Shown piece by piece: positions 17,265 through 25,868 of a stretch of DNA of 64,000 nt (position 1 is its first letter; each line of letters starts with the position of its first letter). The stretch comes from Streptococcus sp. S5 (GTDB taxonomy: Bacteria; Bacillota; Bacilli; Lactobacillales; Streptococcaceae): the NCBI RefSeq assembly GCF_034134805.1, contig NZ_CP139419.1:930001-994000 (forward strand). Reading direction: 5' to 3'. The translations under genes were made by a program, and so were the position numbers. The notes beneath the pieces were generated by a model. That model saw only the letters and a list, made by a program, of their open reading frames with translations. It made no database searches and was not told where the DNA came from.

Positions 17265-18344
17265 ATGAATCAAAAAGATTGGGTTGACTATTTTGAAGCA
17301 CTCCATAACCGGAAGCCGAGTCTGCAAGAGTTTCAAAATGCACGAGCGAATGGCGAGTTTGTAGTGGAACGAAAAGAGACCGTTCCTGAAGCACCAGTTC
17401 CATCAGCGGTCGCCTCACGAGAGAATAGTGAGCAGGTTCAAATGCCGTCACAAGTGGAGTCAAGTCCTGAGACTCCAGCTATCAAACGTTTTAGTGTGAA
17501 ATGGAATAAACAGACAAAATGGGCTTTATCAGGTGTAGGAATACTAGCTGTTATTGTACTGGCTTACTTCTTTTTCTTCCAACCGACTCCAAGTTTAGAA
17601 GGAATTTGGGTTGGTCCTGCTGATTCAACAGCAGTGGTTTATGAATTAAATCAAGAAGAGTCACGATCGTATGGTAAGTATAAGATTGAGAAAGTTTATA
17701 AAGGAAATGAAGCAAAACAAGAGTTTCAGAAAGCTTTAAACCAATTAAACTACTCCAAGCTGAAAACCTTAGCAGATGTTGATAGAAAATTTGACCTCCA
17801 CACGAGGGAAGTTGTCATCATTAAAGACGAGCATGGGCTTGTTTATAATCTACTCCAAAGCAATGGAACCAATGTAATTTTGGCCAATGACTTGATGGAT
17901 TTGGTTACCTATAGTGATCATTCAGAAAGCTTTAAAAAGAATGCTATTTTTCACAAGACAGAAATTCCTAAAGTGCTAGTTGGGAAATGGAAAATTGAGC
18001 GTTCTTATGATGATGAAACCAATTATCTTGAATTAAATGATCGTGGTATTCTTACTTATAGTGAATATGATAGTAGCGAAGGTACGGCTTTTTATAGTCT
18101 AGAAGAGCTCCAAAAGATGCCTTCAACTAAGTTTGATCAAGAAAAGACAGCTGACAAAGTGAAAGAGGTCTATAAAGATCTTCAAGATGCGGTCGATTCT
18201 CAATATTACCAGCTAACTAGTATGAAAGACGTGTACAAGCAACTAGGATCTGATTTTTATTATGTCCCTGTAAATGGAGGGAAGACAGTCCTTGTTTTCA
18301 CAGAAGACTATCATTTAGTTGAAAAATTGGAAAAAGTGAAATAA
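17265..18344 (+). CDS. Unrecognised single-pass membrane protein, twin 1
   Basis: 359 residues. An N-terminal cytoplasmic segment MNQKDWVDYFEALHNRKPS...NGEFV (1-33) is followed by a Pro/Glu/Ser-rich linker. One membrane helix lies at about 86-105, with an extracytoplasmic domain after it (about 110-359). That domain shows LEGIWVGPADSTAVVYEL near its start and LVGKWKIERSYDDETNYLEL later, two similar GxW openings that suggest two related small beta domains. No signal peptidase site is seen, so it should stay anchored with the N-terminus inside. It is homologous throughout to the next gene. I do not know its function. GGAGG (17255-17259) precedes the ATG. Confidence 0.75.
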   Translation: MNQKDWVDYFEALHNRKPSLQEFQNARANGEFVVERKETVPEAPVPSAVASRENSEQVQMPSQVESSPETPAIKRFSVKWNKQTKWALSGVGILAVIVLAYFFFFQPTPSLEGIWVGPADSTAVVYELNQEESRSYGKYKIEKVYKGNEAKQEFQKALNQLNYSKLKTLADVDRKFDLHTREVVIIKDEHGLVYNLLQSNGTNVILANDLMDLVTYSDHSESFKKNAIFHKTEIPKVLVGKWKIERSYDDETNYLELNDRGILTYSEYDSSEGTAFYSLEELQKMPSTKFDQEKTADKVKEVYKDLQDAVDSQYYQLTSMKDVYKQLGSDFYYVPVNGGKTVLVFTEDYHLVEKLEKVK

Positions 18345-18349
18345 ATTAG

Positions 18350-18371
18350 AAGGACCGTAAGGTCCTTTTCT
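18350..18371 (+). terminator. Terminator, first twin gene
   Basis: AAGGACC (18350-18356), loop GTAA, GGTCCTT (18361-18367), then TTCTTTT. The second twin has the same stem at 19573. Confidence 0.8.
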
Positions 18372-18409
18372 TTTATTTTCTGAAAATCACAAAATTAACC
18401 ATGGATTTA

Positions 18410-18418
18410 TGGTATAAT
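18410..18418 (+). promoter_or_regulatory. Extended -10 promoter, second twin gene
   Basis: TGGTATAAT with TATAAT at 18413-18418. The preceding TTTTCTGAAAAT also matches the upstream region of the first twin. Confidence 0.65.
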
Positions 18419-18456
18419 ATGGTTAGTTTTTATAATGAATCAAAAAGGGGGATATG

Positions 18457-19569
18457 ATGAATCAAAAAGATTGGGTTGAATACTTTGAAGCGGTCAATGG
18501 TCGCAAGCCAAGTATGCAAGAATTTCAAGAAGCGCGTGAAAAAGGGGAGTTTGTCGTAGAGCGAAAAGAAGCGCCGACTCCAACAACTGAGGCACCAGCT
18601 TCGGTAGCTGAAGCACAGGCTCCTGCTCAGGAAGTACCTGTTGCATCTAGCGCACCTCTTTCACAAGAGCAGAAAGCTTTTGTCCAACCGCAGCCATCGG
18701 CGAAAACCTTACAACCTGTTCCAAGACCGAAAAAATTGACATTTTCTTTCAATAAACAAACCCAAATTGGGGCCGCAATTGCGGGACTTGTCGCAGTGAT
18801 TGCTCTTGCTTGGTTCTTTTTCTTTTCAGGTGGACCAAGTGTAGATGGTGTTTGGTTGCGAAATACGGATTCAAGTCCGGTCACCTATGAATTAAATGGA
18901 AAGAAACAAAGAGTTAATGGTGGCGAGACCATCAAAAAGGTTCTCAAGGGCAATGAAGCGAAAAAAGAATTTAATACAGCACTTTCTTTGTTAAATGCAA
19001 CAGACTTGCATTCACTTGCGGATGTCGATAAGAAATTTAATCTGAAAACGACAGAAATTGTTGTTATTAAGTCTGGTGGGAACACACGCTATAACTTGCT
19101 CCAAAAAGACGGAAGCAATATTATTTTAAGAAATGATTTATTCGACTTGAAAACTTATAAATCATACGAAGGAAACTTTGAAGATAATTTGGTCTATCAC
19201 AAGGTTGAAACACCAAAGGCCATGGTTGGAAAATGGAAGAATGTGACAGAAGGAGATAATACAACTGTTCAGATTTCAGATCATGGAATTATAAGTGATA
19301 AGTATTACGATAACAAGGCTTACGCATTCTATTCTCTAGCTGATCAAGAAAAGTATGATGGAGACACGACTTCTAAAGAAGAGATTGAACACACATTTGA
19401 AGTCATTCAAGAAGCGGTGAAATCAGAAGGCTATCAAGTGAAGAGCGCTAAGGAAGTCTATATACAAGCTAATTCAAATTATTGTTTCGTACCTGTCAAC
19501 GGTGGAAAAAATATACTCGTCTTACGTGGTGGTAATGAATTTGCCGCAAAATTAGAAAAAGTGAAATAA
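18457..19569 (+). CDS. Unrecognised single-pass membrane protein, twin 2
   Basis: 370 residues from ATG 18457. The ATG one codon earlier lies too close to the AGGGGG ribosome site, and the twin also starts MNQKDW. The layout is the same as twin 1: an N-terminal MNQKDWVEYFEAVNGRKPS motif, a Pro/Ala-rich linker (about 38-92) longer than in twin 1, a membrane helix at about 104-123, and an outer domain with VDGVWLRNTDSSPVTYEL and MVGKWKNVTEGDNTTVQI. The C-termini of both read VNGGK then a hydrophobic strand and end KLEKVK. Each gene has its own matching promoter and terminator, so the duplication covered a whole transcription unit. Function unknown. Confidence 0.75.
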   Translation: MNQKDWVEYFEAVNGRKPSMQEFQEAREKGEFVVERKEAPTPTTEAPASVAEAQAPAQEVPVASSAPLSQEQKAFVQPQPSAKTLQPVPRPKKLTFSFNKQTQIGAAIAGLVAVIALAWFFFFSGGPSVDGVWLRNTDSSPVTYELNGKKQRVNGGETIKKVLKGNEAKKEFNTALSLLNATDLHSLADVDKKFNLKTTEIVVIKSGGNTRYNLLQKDGSNIILRNDLFDLKTYKSYEGNFEDNLVYHKVETPKAMVGKWKNVTEGDNTTVQISDHGIISDKYYDNKAYAFYSLADQEKYDGDTTSKEEIEHTFEVIQEAVKSEGYQVKSAKEVYIQANSNYCFVPVNGGKNILVLRGGNEFAAKLEKVK

Positions 19570-19572
19570 TCA

Positions 19573-19594
19573 AAGGACCGCAAGGTCCTTTTTG
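19573..19594 (+). terminator. Terminator, second twin gene
   Basis: AAGGACC (19573-19579), loop GCAA, GGTCCTT (19584-19590), then TTTTG. Confidence 0.8.
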
Positions 19595-19710
19595 TTTCCA
19601 AACTTCTTACTGAAAAACTATTCATGTCTAGGCAAAAATATGGTAAAATGGATAAGATGTGTCTGAGATGTCTATTGTTTCTCAGACGACTAGAGGTAAT
19701 GGAGTAGAAA

Positions 19711-20349
19711 ATGCAAAATAGACCTATTATTATTGGTGTTACTGGTGGCTCTGGTGGTGGAAAAACCAGTGTGTCTCGTGCCATTTTGGCCAATTTCCCG
19801 AATGAAAAGATTGCCATGATTGAGCATGATTCTTATTACAAGGACCAGAGTCATTTGACCTTTGAGGAGCGGATCAAGACCAACTATGACCATCCTTTTG
19901 CCTTTGATACGGATTTGATGATTGCGCAGATCAATGAACTCTTGGCAGGTCGTCCAGTGGATCTCCCAACCTATGACTATGCGGAACATACGCGCAGCAG
20001 CAAGACCTATCGTCAGGAACCACAGGATGTCTTCATCGTGGAAGGGATCTTAGTTCTTGAAGACAAGCGCCTTCGGGACTTGATGGACATCAAGATTTTC
20101 GTTGACACGGATGATGATGTACGGATCATTCGCCGGATCAAGCGCGATATGGAGGAGCGTGGCCGGAGTCTTGATAGCGTCATTGAGCAATACCTTGGTG
20201 TGGTAAAACCGATGTACCACCAGTTCATCGAGCCAACCAAGCGCTATGCGGATGTGATCATTCCTGAGGGCGTGACCAATACGGTTGCGATTGATTTGAT
20301 CACAACCAAGATTGAGAAAATCCTCAACGAGGCGCGTGAAGGGAAATAG
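19711..20349 (+). CDS. udk: Uridine kinase
   Basis: A 212-residue cytoplasmic kinase that phosphorylates uridine and cytidine in pyrimidine salvage. The P-loop [12 protein letters not shown] is at residues 9-20, then EHDSYYKD (substrate region) and [18 protein letters not shown] (about 78-89) and [11 protein letters not shown] (about 130-140) follow, both typical of uridine kinases. The length is normal. An extended -10 (TGGTAAAAT, about 19641) lies upstream, and GAGGTAATGGAG precedes the ATG. It is a single-gene unit ended by the hairpin at 20474. Confidence 0.95.
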   Translation: MQNRPIIIGVTGGSGGGKTSVSRAILANFPNEKIAMIEHDSYYKDQSHLTFEERIKTNYDHPFAFDTDLMIAQINELLAGRPVDLPTYDYAEHTRSSKTYRQEPQDVFIVEGILVLEDKRLRDLMDIKIFVDTDDDVRIIRRIKRDMEERGRSLDSVIEQYLGVVKPMYHQFIEPTKRYADVIIPEGVTNTVAIDLITTKIEKILNEAREGK

Positions 20350-20473
20350 AAAGTTGGAGTGAGGGTAATCGATCTCCAATCCTTAGCTATTAGATGCAAT
20401 AATTGAATATCGCAGTAGTTGATTGGACTCTTCATTCGCCTAAAAGCTCGAAAGAGTTCTCAATCAATGTTTC

Positions 20474-20524
20474 GGGGGTGGTATGAGAAATGTTTTTTAA
20501 CATTCTGTACCACTCCCTCTTTTT
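20474..20524 (+). terminator. Terminator between udk and the YoaK-family gene
   Basis: GGGGGTGGTATGAGAAATGTT (20474-20494, bulged) folds onto AACATTCTGTACCACTCCC (20499-20517), then CTCTTTTT. The gap 20350-20473 before it shows nothing else clear. Confidence 0.7.
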
Positions 20525-20540
20525 CCTAGGGAGAATGGAA

Positions 20541-21221
20541 ATGAAAAGGGAGTTTCATTCGCGGACCAAGGCGTTCGCTTGTTTATTGACCATGTGTGCT
20601 GGTTTTTCAGATGCCTATACCTTTATCTGTCGGGGTGGAACCTTGGCGGCTGGTCAGACAGGAAATGTGGTCTTTCTATCGGTCGGTTTGATTGGCCAGC
20701 AGATCTCGGATGTGGAAGTAAAGTTGGCAACCATGCTGGCCTTTATGTTGGGAATCTTTTTGATGACGGTTTTGCGTCGCTTGATTGACAACTCAGTTTG
20801 GCGCCTCAGTACCTTGGTACCCTTTATCCTCACAACCTTGGTGACGGGATTTTTGCCAGCATCGGTAAAAAATGTCTTCATCGTGCCTTTTTTTGGCCTG
20901 AGTTTGGGAATCGTAGCGACCTCATTTGGAGAAGTAGGTAGCTATGCCTACAACCACTCTTTTATGACCGGAAATCTCAAGAAAACCATGGTAGCTTATG
21001 GAAATTTTGTTAGAGACAGGGAGATGAAATTCCTCTGGGAAGCCATCTTTATGACCTGCTTGATCGGGAGTTTCGTCTGTGGGGCCATTTTTTCGACTTA
21101 TTTGATCCAGTTTTATGGATTAGAGACCATCTGGCTGGTGTCCATCATCTTGACGATCTTTTTAATCTACCGTGCCATTCAGTATTTTGAAGTCTTTCAC
21201 TTCAATCGGCGACATGAATAG
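20541..21221 (+). CDS. YoaK/DUF1275-family membrane protein
   Basis: A 226-residue integral membrane protein with about six helices. Start chosen at ATG 20541, eight bases after AGGGAG. The in-frame ATG at 20535 is too close to that site, and one at 20490 lies inside the terminator hairpin. The opening block (CLLTMCAGFSDAYTFICRGGTLAAGQTGNVVFL), with its DAYTF and QTGNVV motifs, and SYAYNHSFMTGNLKK in the second half identify the DUF1275/YoaK family. These are presumed transporters or channels of unknown substrate. No linked gene hints at a substrate. Confidence 0.85.
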   Translation: MKREFHSRTKAFACLLTMCAGFSDAYTFICRGGTLAAGQTGNVVFLSVGLIGQQISDVEVKLATMLAFMLGIFLMTVLRRLIDNSVWRLSTLVPFILTTLVTGFLPASVKNVFIVPFFGLSLGIVATSFGEVGSYAYNHSFMTGNLKKTMVAYGNFVRDREMKFLWEAIFMTCLIGSFVCGAIFSTYLIQFYGLETIWLVSIILTIFLIYRAIQYFEVFHFNRRHE

Positions 21222-21237
21222 ATAAAGGTATCATAAA

Positions 21238-21540
21238 AAACTTTCCTTAGGTGAGTGCGGACGTCAGCGAACTTCTTCGAAGAAGTTCCATGACTAAATC
21301 AAGATACAAAGGGTGTCTGCGGATAAAGTCAAAATAGGAAGTTTGACGCAGAATCTTTCGATTCTAGGAGAACTTATCTTTTTGACACAATCCGCAGCCC
21401 GTGTTCAATTCATATTGAGCCCCTTCGCTCTTCAATTTCTGGGCTCAGGCTAAAACAGTTTCCCAAACTGTTTTACTCTCAATAATTCCGTGTGCCTGAA
21501 GCAGTTAAGCTTCAGGCACTTTTCTAACAGCGGAAAGTTT
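21238..21540 (+). repeat. Structured intergenic element, family 1, copy B (carries a nested family 2 copy)
   Basis: Bounded by 9-base terminal inverted repeats AAACTTTCC (21238-21246) and GGAAAGTTT (21532-21540). It opens with CTTTCCTTAGGTGAGT, CGGACGTCAGCGAACTTC and CATGACTAA, the reverse complement of the block at 11435-11488. Hairpins: AAAACAGTTT/AAACTGTTTT (21452-21474) and GTGCCTGAAGC/GCTTCAGGCAC (21492-21519; 11-bp stem, 6-base loop). A family 2 element occupies 21302-21411. Confidence 0.75.
21302..21411 (+). repeat. Structured intergenic element, family 2, nested copy
   Basis: From AGATACAAAGG to CGTGTTCAATTC. GTCAAAATAGGAAGTT (21328-21343) pairs with AACTTATCTTTTTGAC (21371-21386), and a GAATC/GATTC hairpin lies inside. 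The same frame occurs at 53888-53998. Confidence 0.65.
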
Positions 21541-21640
21541 AGTATATTCTTGATCAATTTAAATTAATAAGACCTCGGTTTTATCTTTTTGCAGAATCGC
21601 TTAAGTTATTTTACTAAAAATTAGTTTATCTATATTCCAG

Positions 21641-21813
21641 AGGCTGGGACAAAAGTCCTAGCCTCTCAATTGTTTTTGGATTGTCGAGCAAGACGCAGTG
21701 GTTGAGTGGGTTCTACTACGCTGATTTCATCAGCTTTTACAGCCCTACTCAACTGTGCGGAGGTGGGACGACGAAATCGAATTCTAACGAATTACCGATT
21801 TCTGTCCCACTCT
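21641..21813 (+). repeat. 170-bp dispersed repeat, full copy R2
   Basis: It starts AGGCTGGGACAAAAGTCCTA (itself a hairpin, GGGAC/GTCC) and ends in a long hairpin with arms GTGGGAC and GTCCCAC plus GAAATCG and CGATTTC. Copies R3 and R4 differ at only a few positions. Confidence 0.9.
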
Positions 21814-21855
21814 CTTTTCTTTCGCTGTTTGAAGCTTAATTTTTAGGCAAAGATT

Positions 21856-21864
21856 TGGTATAAT
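21856..21864 (+). promoter_or_regulatory. Extended -10 placed immediately before the start codon
   Basis: TGGTATAAT, with TATAAT at 21859-21864. Transcription would begin at about 21871-21872, at the ATG itself, so the message may be leaderless. Confidence 0.6.
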
Positions 21865-21871
21865 GGAAGGT

Positions 21872-22369
21872 ATGAAACATTCGGAAAAAGAATCACAATA
21901 CCAGCTCTTGCTGGCTCAGTTAGACGCTCTCTTAATGGGAGAAAGCAATGCCTTGGCTAATCTGTCCAATGCCAGTGCTCTTTTAAATCAAGCCCTACCT
22001 CGTTCGGTCTTTGCGGGTTTTTATTTGTATGACCAAACGGAATTGATCCTGGGACCTTTTCAGGGAGGTGTTTCTTGTGTCCATATCGCTCTTGGAAAGG
22101 GTGTCTGTGGAGAAGCAGCTCAAAAGCAGGAAACCATGATTGTTGAAGATGTGCGCCAGCATGCCAACTATATTTCTTGTGATAGCAGGGCCATGAGTGA
22201 AATTGTGGTGCCTATGGTCAAGGACGGTCAGCTCCTTGGAGTTTTAGATCTAGATTCGGAGTGTGTCTCTGACTATGATCAGCTGGATCAGGAGTATTTA
22301 GAAAAGTTTGTCGCTCTCTTGATCGATAAGACAAACTGGGACTTTAAGATGTTTGGGGTTAAGAACTAA
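21872..22369 (+). CDS. GAF-domain free methionine-(R)-sulfoxide reductase
   Basis: A 165-residue GAF-domain protein. Start taken at ATG 21872 ([11 protein letters not shown]); an in-frame ATG at 21863 overlaps the -10 hexamer and cannot be in the message. [24 protein letters not shown] and [16 protein letters not shown] hold the three conserved cysteines of the fRMsr family, which reduces free methionine-R-sulfoxide using thioredoxin. [10 protein letters not shown] closes the GAF fold. The gene overlaps dnaX by one base (TAATG), a conserved pairing in streptococci, so it probably drives dnaX transcription too. Confidence 0.88.
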   Translation: MKHSEKESQYQLLLAQLDALLMGESNALANLSNASALLNQALPRSVFAGFYLYDQTELILGPFQGGVSCVHIALGKGVCGEAAQKQETMIVEDVRQHANYISCDSRAMSEIVVPMVKDGQLLGVLDLDSECVSDYDQLDQEYLEKFVALLIDKTNWDFKMFGVKN

Positions 22370-24045
22370 TGTATCAAGCTTTATATCGGAAATACCGGAG
22401 CCAGACCTTTGGCCAATTGGTCGGCCAGCAAGTGGTGGCACGGACTTTGAGACAGGCCGTCGAGCAGGAGAAGATCAGCCATGCCTATCTCTTTTCTGGT
22501 CCTCGTGGTACTGGGAAAACCAGTGTGGCCAAGATCTTTGCTAAGGCTATGAACTGTCCTAATCAAGTCAATGGGGAGCCTTGTAACGACTGCTATATCT
22601 GTGAATCCATTACCAATGGGAGCCTAGAAGATGTCATTGAGATCGATGCGGCCTCTAACAATGGGGTCGATGAGATTCGCGATATTCGCGATAAATCCAC
22701 CTATGCTCCGAGTCTAGCCAAGCACAAGGTCTACATTATCGATGAGGTCCACATGCTCTCAACAGGGGCCTTTAACGCCTTGTTAAAGACGCTAGAAGAG
22801 CCGACAGAAAATGTGGTCTTTATCCTCGCAACAACAGAGTTACACAAGATACCTGCGACCATTCTGTCACGGGTGCAACGCTTTGAGTTCAAATCCATCA
22901 AACTACCGGATATCGTTCACCATTTGGAAAGCATCCTAGCTACAGAAGGCATTGCCTATGAAGCAGATGCTGTCCAGATTATTGCTCGACGCGCTGAAGG
23001 TGGGATGCGGGATGCCTTGTCCATTTTGGACCAAGCCCTGAGTCTGACTGCGGGTAGTGAGTTGACGACAGCAATCGCTGAAGAAATTACAGGCTCTATC
23101 AGTCTAGCTGCGCTCGATCAGTACGTAGCTGCCATCCTGGCTCATGATGCGACAGCGGCGCTCGACCAGCTCGCGATTATCTTTGATAATGGCAAGAATA
23201 TGACCCGTTTTGTTACGGACTTACTTCAATACTTACGGGATCTTTTGATTGTCCAAACAGGTGGAGAAAATACCCATGCTAGTGATTTATTCGCGGCCAA
23301 CCTTGCAGCCGATCAAGCTCGTCTCTTTGCCCTGATTGACCAGGCGACAACCAGTCTAGCGGATATCAAAAATAGTTTGCAACCGCGCATCTACACTGAA
23401 ATGATGACCATTAAATTGGCTGAAAGTACGGGCCAAGTTTCTAATTCAGCTACTGTGGAGGTTCCTTCTAATGTGCTAGCTCAGCTGGAAGACTTGAAAA
23501 AGGAAGTCGCTCAACTCAAGCAACAGTTAGCGCAATCAGGTAGCAGTCTTCCTGCTTCAAAACCGACAGTAGCTCGTCCAACCAAGTCGAGCAAGGGCTA
23601 CCGTGCAGATCGAAACAAGGTCAACGCCATTTTACAAGAGGCGGTTGAAAATCCAGAGTTGGCACGGACCAACTTGATCCGTCTTCAGAACGCTTGGGGG
23701 GAAATTATCGAGAGCTTGGCAGGTGCGGATAAGGCCCTCTTAATCGGATCCCAGCCGGTCGCTGCCAATGAAAATCACGCTATTTTAGCCTTTGAGTCTG
23801 CCTTTAATGCTGAACAGACCATGAAGCGGGACAACCTCAATACCATGTTTGGAAATATCCTCAGCAATGCTGCGGGCTTCTCACCAGAGATTTTAGCGGT
23901 TTCGATGGAAGAATGGACCCAAATCCGGGCAGAGTTTTCGGCTAAGGCGCGTGGTCAAAAAGCGGAAGTGGTGGAAGAAGAGGAAAGTGTCATCCCTGAG
24001 GAATTTCACTTTTTATCCGATAAAATCACCCTGCAAGACGATTAA
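22369..24045 (+). CDS. dnaX: DNA polymerase III subunits gamma/tau
   Basis: A 558-residue clamp-loader ATPase. The P-loop GPRGTGKTS lies at residues 44-52, the zinc-binding cysteines are C63, C72, C75 and C78 (CPNQVNGEPCNDCYIC), and the Walker B is VYIIDEVHML. The arginine-finger motif ILSRVQRFEF follows. Domain III and a C-terminal tau-like region come after residue about 370, with a Gln/Lys-rich coiled coil at about 368-390 and ending in a Glu-rich stretch. Its ATG overlaps the preceding stop codon. I see no clear slippery A-run plus hairpin to make a separate gamma product, as expected outside E. coli. Confidence 0.96.
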   Translation: MYQALYRKYRSQTFGQLVGQQVVARTLRQAVEQEKISHAYLFSGPRGTGKTSVAKIFAKAMNCPNQVNGEPCNDCYICESITNGSLEDVIEIDAASNNGVDEIRDIRDKSTYAPSLAKHKVYIIDEVHMLSTGAFNALLKTLEEPTENVVFILATTELHKIPATILSRVQRFEFKSIKLPDIVHHLESILATEGIAYEADAVQIIARRAEGGMRDALSILDQALSLTAGSELTTAIAEEITGSISLAALDQYVAAILAHDATAALDQLAIIFDNGKNMTRFVTDLLQYLRDLLIVQTGGENTHASDLFAANLAADQARLFALIDQATTSLADIKNSLQPRIYTEMMTIKLAESTGQVSNSATVEVPSNVLAQLEDLKKEVAQLKQQLAQSGSSLPASKPTVARPTKSSKGYRADRNKVNAILQEAVENPELARTNLIRLQNAWGEIIESLAGADKALLIGSQPVAANENHAILAFESAFNAEQTMKRDNLNTMFGNILSNAAGFSPEILAVSMEEWTQIRAEFSAKARGQKAEVVEEEESVIPEEFHFLSDKITLQDD

Positions 24046-24083
24046 TACATGAATTTTTTACTGAATCATGGTAAAATAATTTT

Positions 24084-24281
24084 ATGAATAGAAAACAATT
24101 TGCAGTGATAGCAGTCTTTACTGCTATGGAGACATACTTTTTCAATGAAGCGACCATGGCGGGTCAAATACTCTTTGCATGCTTTTGGGCCCTCTTGATC
24201 TTGCGCAATCTCCAGACGGCCTATATGGTGGAGAAGATTGCTAGTGCCATTGAAAAAGAAATCAGAAAGAAAAGAAAATAA
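24084..24281 (+). CDS. Small DUF3272-family membrane protein
   Basis: A 65-residue protein with two short hydrophobic segments (FAVIAVFTAMETYFF and ILFACFWALLIL) and a basic tail (EKEIRKKRK). The sequence and its place after dnaX match the streptococcal DUF3272 family, of unknown role. An extended -10-like ATGGTAAAAT lies just upstream (about 24068), leaving a very short leader. A strong terminator follows. Confidence 0.75.
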   Translation: MNRKQFAVIAVFTAMETYFFNEATMAGQILFACFWALLILRNLQTAYMVEKIASAIEKEIRKKRK

Positions 24282-24318
24282 AACCTTTGAAAAGAAATCC
24301 TTTTTCAAAGGTTTTTTC
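24282..24318. terminator. Bidirectional terminator between the DUF3272 gene and the response regulator gene
   Basis: AACCTTTGAAAA (24282-24293) pairs with TTTTTCAAAGGTT (24301-24313), followed by TTTTC and preceded by A residues, so it can serve both strands. Confidence 0.85.
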
Positions 24319-24323
24319 TTGTT

Positions 24324-25868
24324 TTAAAAGGCTTCTTGGCATTGTTTGCGGTAATCTCCTGGGGAGAGGCCGACCTTTTGTTTAAAAGCCTTTGTAAAGT
24401 AGGAGTAGTTGTCATAGCCCACCTGGAGGGCGACTTGGTAAATGGGGGTATCGCTTTGCGATAGCATCTCTTTTGCGGCGGCCATCCGTTTATCGGTGAT
24501 GTATTTCACCAAGGTTTCGCCGGTGTCGCGCTTAAACACACGCGCTAGATGATCTGGACTAAGAAAAACCATTTCTGCCAGCTTGGTGCGACTGATATCC
24601 TCCTTGTAATGGTGATCGATGTAGTCAGTGATCCGCTGGATGAGATTGGATTGGTGTTCTAGATCGATCACATAATGGCGAGCAGAGCTCCAGTAATCCC
24701 CAATATAGGCTTCAAAAGCTTCGATGGCATGAAAACGTCGTTCGAAGAGAAATTGATGGTGTTTGTTTTGAAATAACTTGTGGGCGAGAATGCCGTTCTT
24801 ATCCAGATAAATCCCAATTTGCTGGGTCCAGTCTAGCTGGAGTTCACTCAGAGCTGAGAGCGGGATGCGATCTTGAGTCTCTAAGCTATGGATGATTTGG
24901 AGGAGCTGTTCCGTCTCTAGCTGATTTGTAAAAGTGAGCGATGTCCGATGAGCAGGCTTTTGAGGTTGTGTAGCCAAAGAAGCATAGGAGTGGATACTGT
25001 CCCAATGGAAGACTTGTTCGTCACTGTATTGGCAAAGTTGCAGAGCCTTCATCAAGAGCGTCTCAAGGGAAATAGCATCTGAATAGAGAAGGATAGAGGA
25101 TCGGTCTAAGTCTTGCTGGATCTTCTGCTGGATGGCCTTTAGGAAGTCTGCACACTCTGTAGTCTGATTCTTTTTGAAGAGGCAGAGGTAGCGATCGGTC
25201 TGGCTTTCGATTTTACTGAGGGCGCAGTAGTGGACTGGAAAATCTAGGGAGAGCTCCTTGATACAATGGCGGAGCTGCAAGCGCCAAGAAGGGACGCTGG
25301 GGTGAAAGTCTTCTTCAACTAAGTGGAGAGTGATGAGGACTAAGAGGTAGTCTTCATGTGGTTTGGGGCTATAACCCCGTTTTGTCACTTCTTGAAGGAG
25401 CTGTTCTGCTTGAGATGGACGCGGTTTTCGCAAGTAGTCATGCCAAAATTCAGCTTCTTTTTGTCCTTGCTGAGCTAATTGGGCTGCACTCTTGTGGCGC
25501 TTGATCTTATTGAGGGCTTTTTGAATGATAAATTCTAAGCGGTCGGGGTCAATCGGTTTGAGGTAGTATTCAAAACTTTGGAGTTCAATGGCTTTTTGGG
25601 CATAATTGAAATCAGCATAATTGGTAAGGAAGATCGTTTGAATGTCATATTTTTCTGACCGGACCCAGGCTAGGAGATCTAGCCCACTGCCTTGTGGCAT
25701 CTCGATATCACTGATCATGAGGGCAATCGGGTGACTTTGAATGATGGCTTGGGCTTGGCTCAGACTGGAGGCGGTATATACCTGCTCAATGCCCAAGGCT
25801 TCCCAATGGATGGTTTCCTGTAGGGCTTTAATGATAAAACGATCATCGTCAACGAGTAGGATATTCAT
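24324..25868 (-). CDS. YesN-type response regulator with AraC DNA-binding domain
   Basis: 514 residues from the ATG at 25868, which follows AAGGAG by six bases; the longer frame back to 25892 is not preceded by a ribosome site. The receiver domain (1-120) starts MNILLVDDDRF, has the phosphorylation site in MISDIEMP (Asp near residue 54) and a conserved KPID. A long middle region follows. Two AraC-type helix-turn-helix motifs lie at the C-terminus (SRTKLAEMVFLSPDHLARVFK and PIYQVALQVGYDNYSYFTKAFK). It is the partner of the overlapping histidine kinase. The pair is divergent from a sugar-type ABC importer, which it should control. Confidence 0.88.
   Translation of the reverse strand: MNILLVDDDRFIIKALQETIHWEALGIEQVYTASSLSQAQAIIQSHPIALMISDIEMPQGSGLDLLAWVRSEKYDIQTIFLTNYADFNYAQKAIELQSFEYYLKPIDPDRLEFIIQKALNKIKRHKSAAQLAQQGQKEAEFWHDYLRKPRPSQAEQLLQEVTKRGYSPKPHEDYLLVLITLHLVEEDFHPSVPSWRLQLRHCIKELSLDFPVHYCALSKIESQTDRYLCLFKKNQTTECADFLKAIQQKIQQDLDRSSILLYSDAISLETLLMKALQLCQYSDEQVFHWDSIHSYASLATQPQKPAHRTSLTFTNQLETEQLLQIIHSLETQDRIPLSALSELQLDWTQQIGIYLDKNGILAHKLFQNKHHQFLFERRFHAIEAFEAYIGDYWSSARHYVIDLEHQSNLIQRITDYIDHHYKEDISRTKLAEMVFLSPDHLARVFKRDTGETLVKYITDKRMAAAKEMLSQSDTPIYQVALQVGYDNYSYFTKAFKQKVGLSPGDYRKQCQEAF

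Noticed and set aside
20490-20540. Longer N-terminus for the YoaK-family protein
   Set aside because: The extension is encoded by the udk terminator hairpin; AGGGAG is placed for the ATG at 20541.
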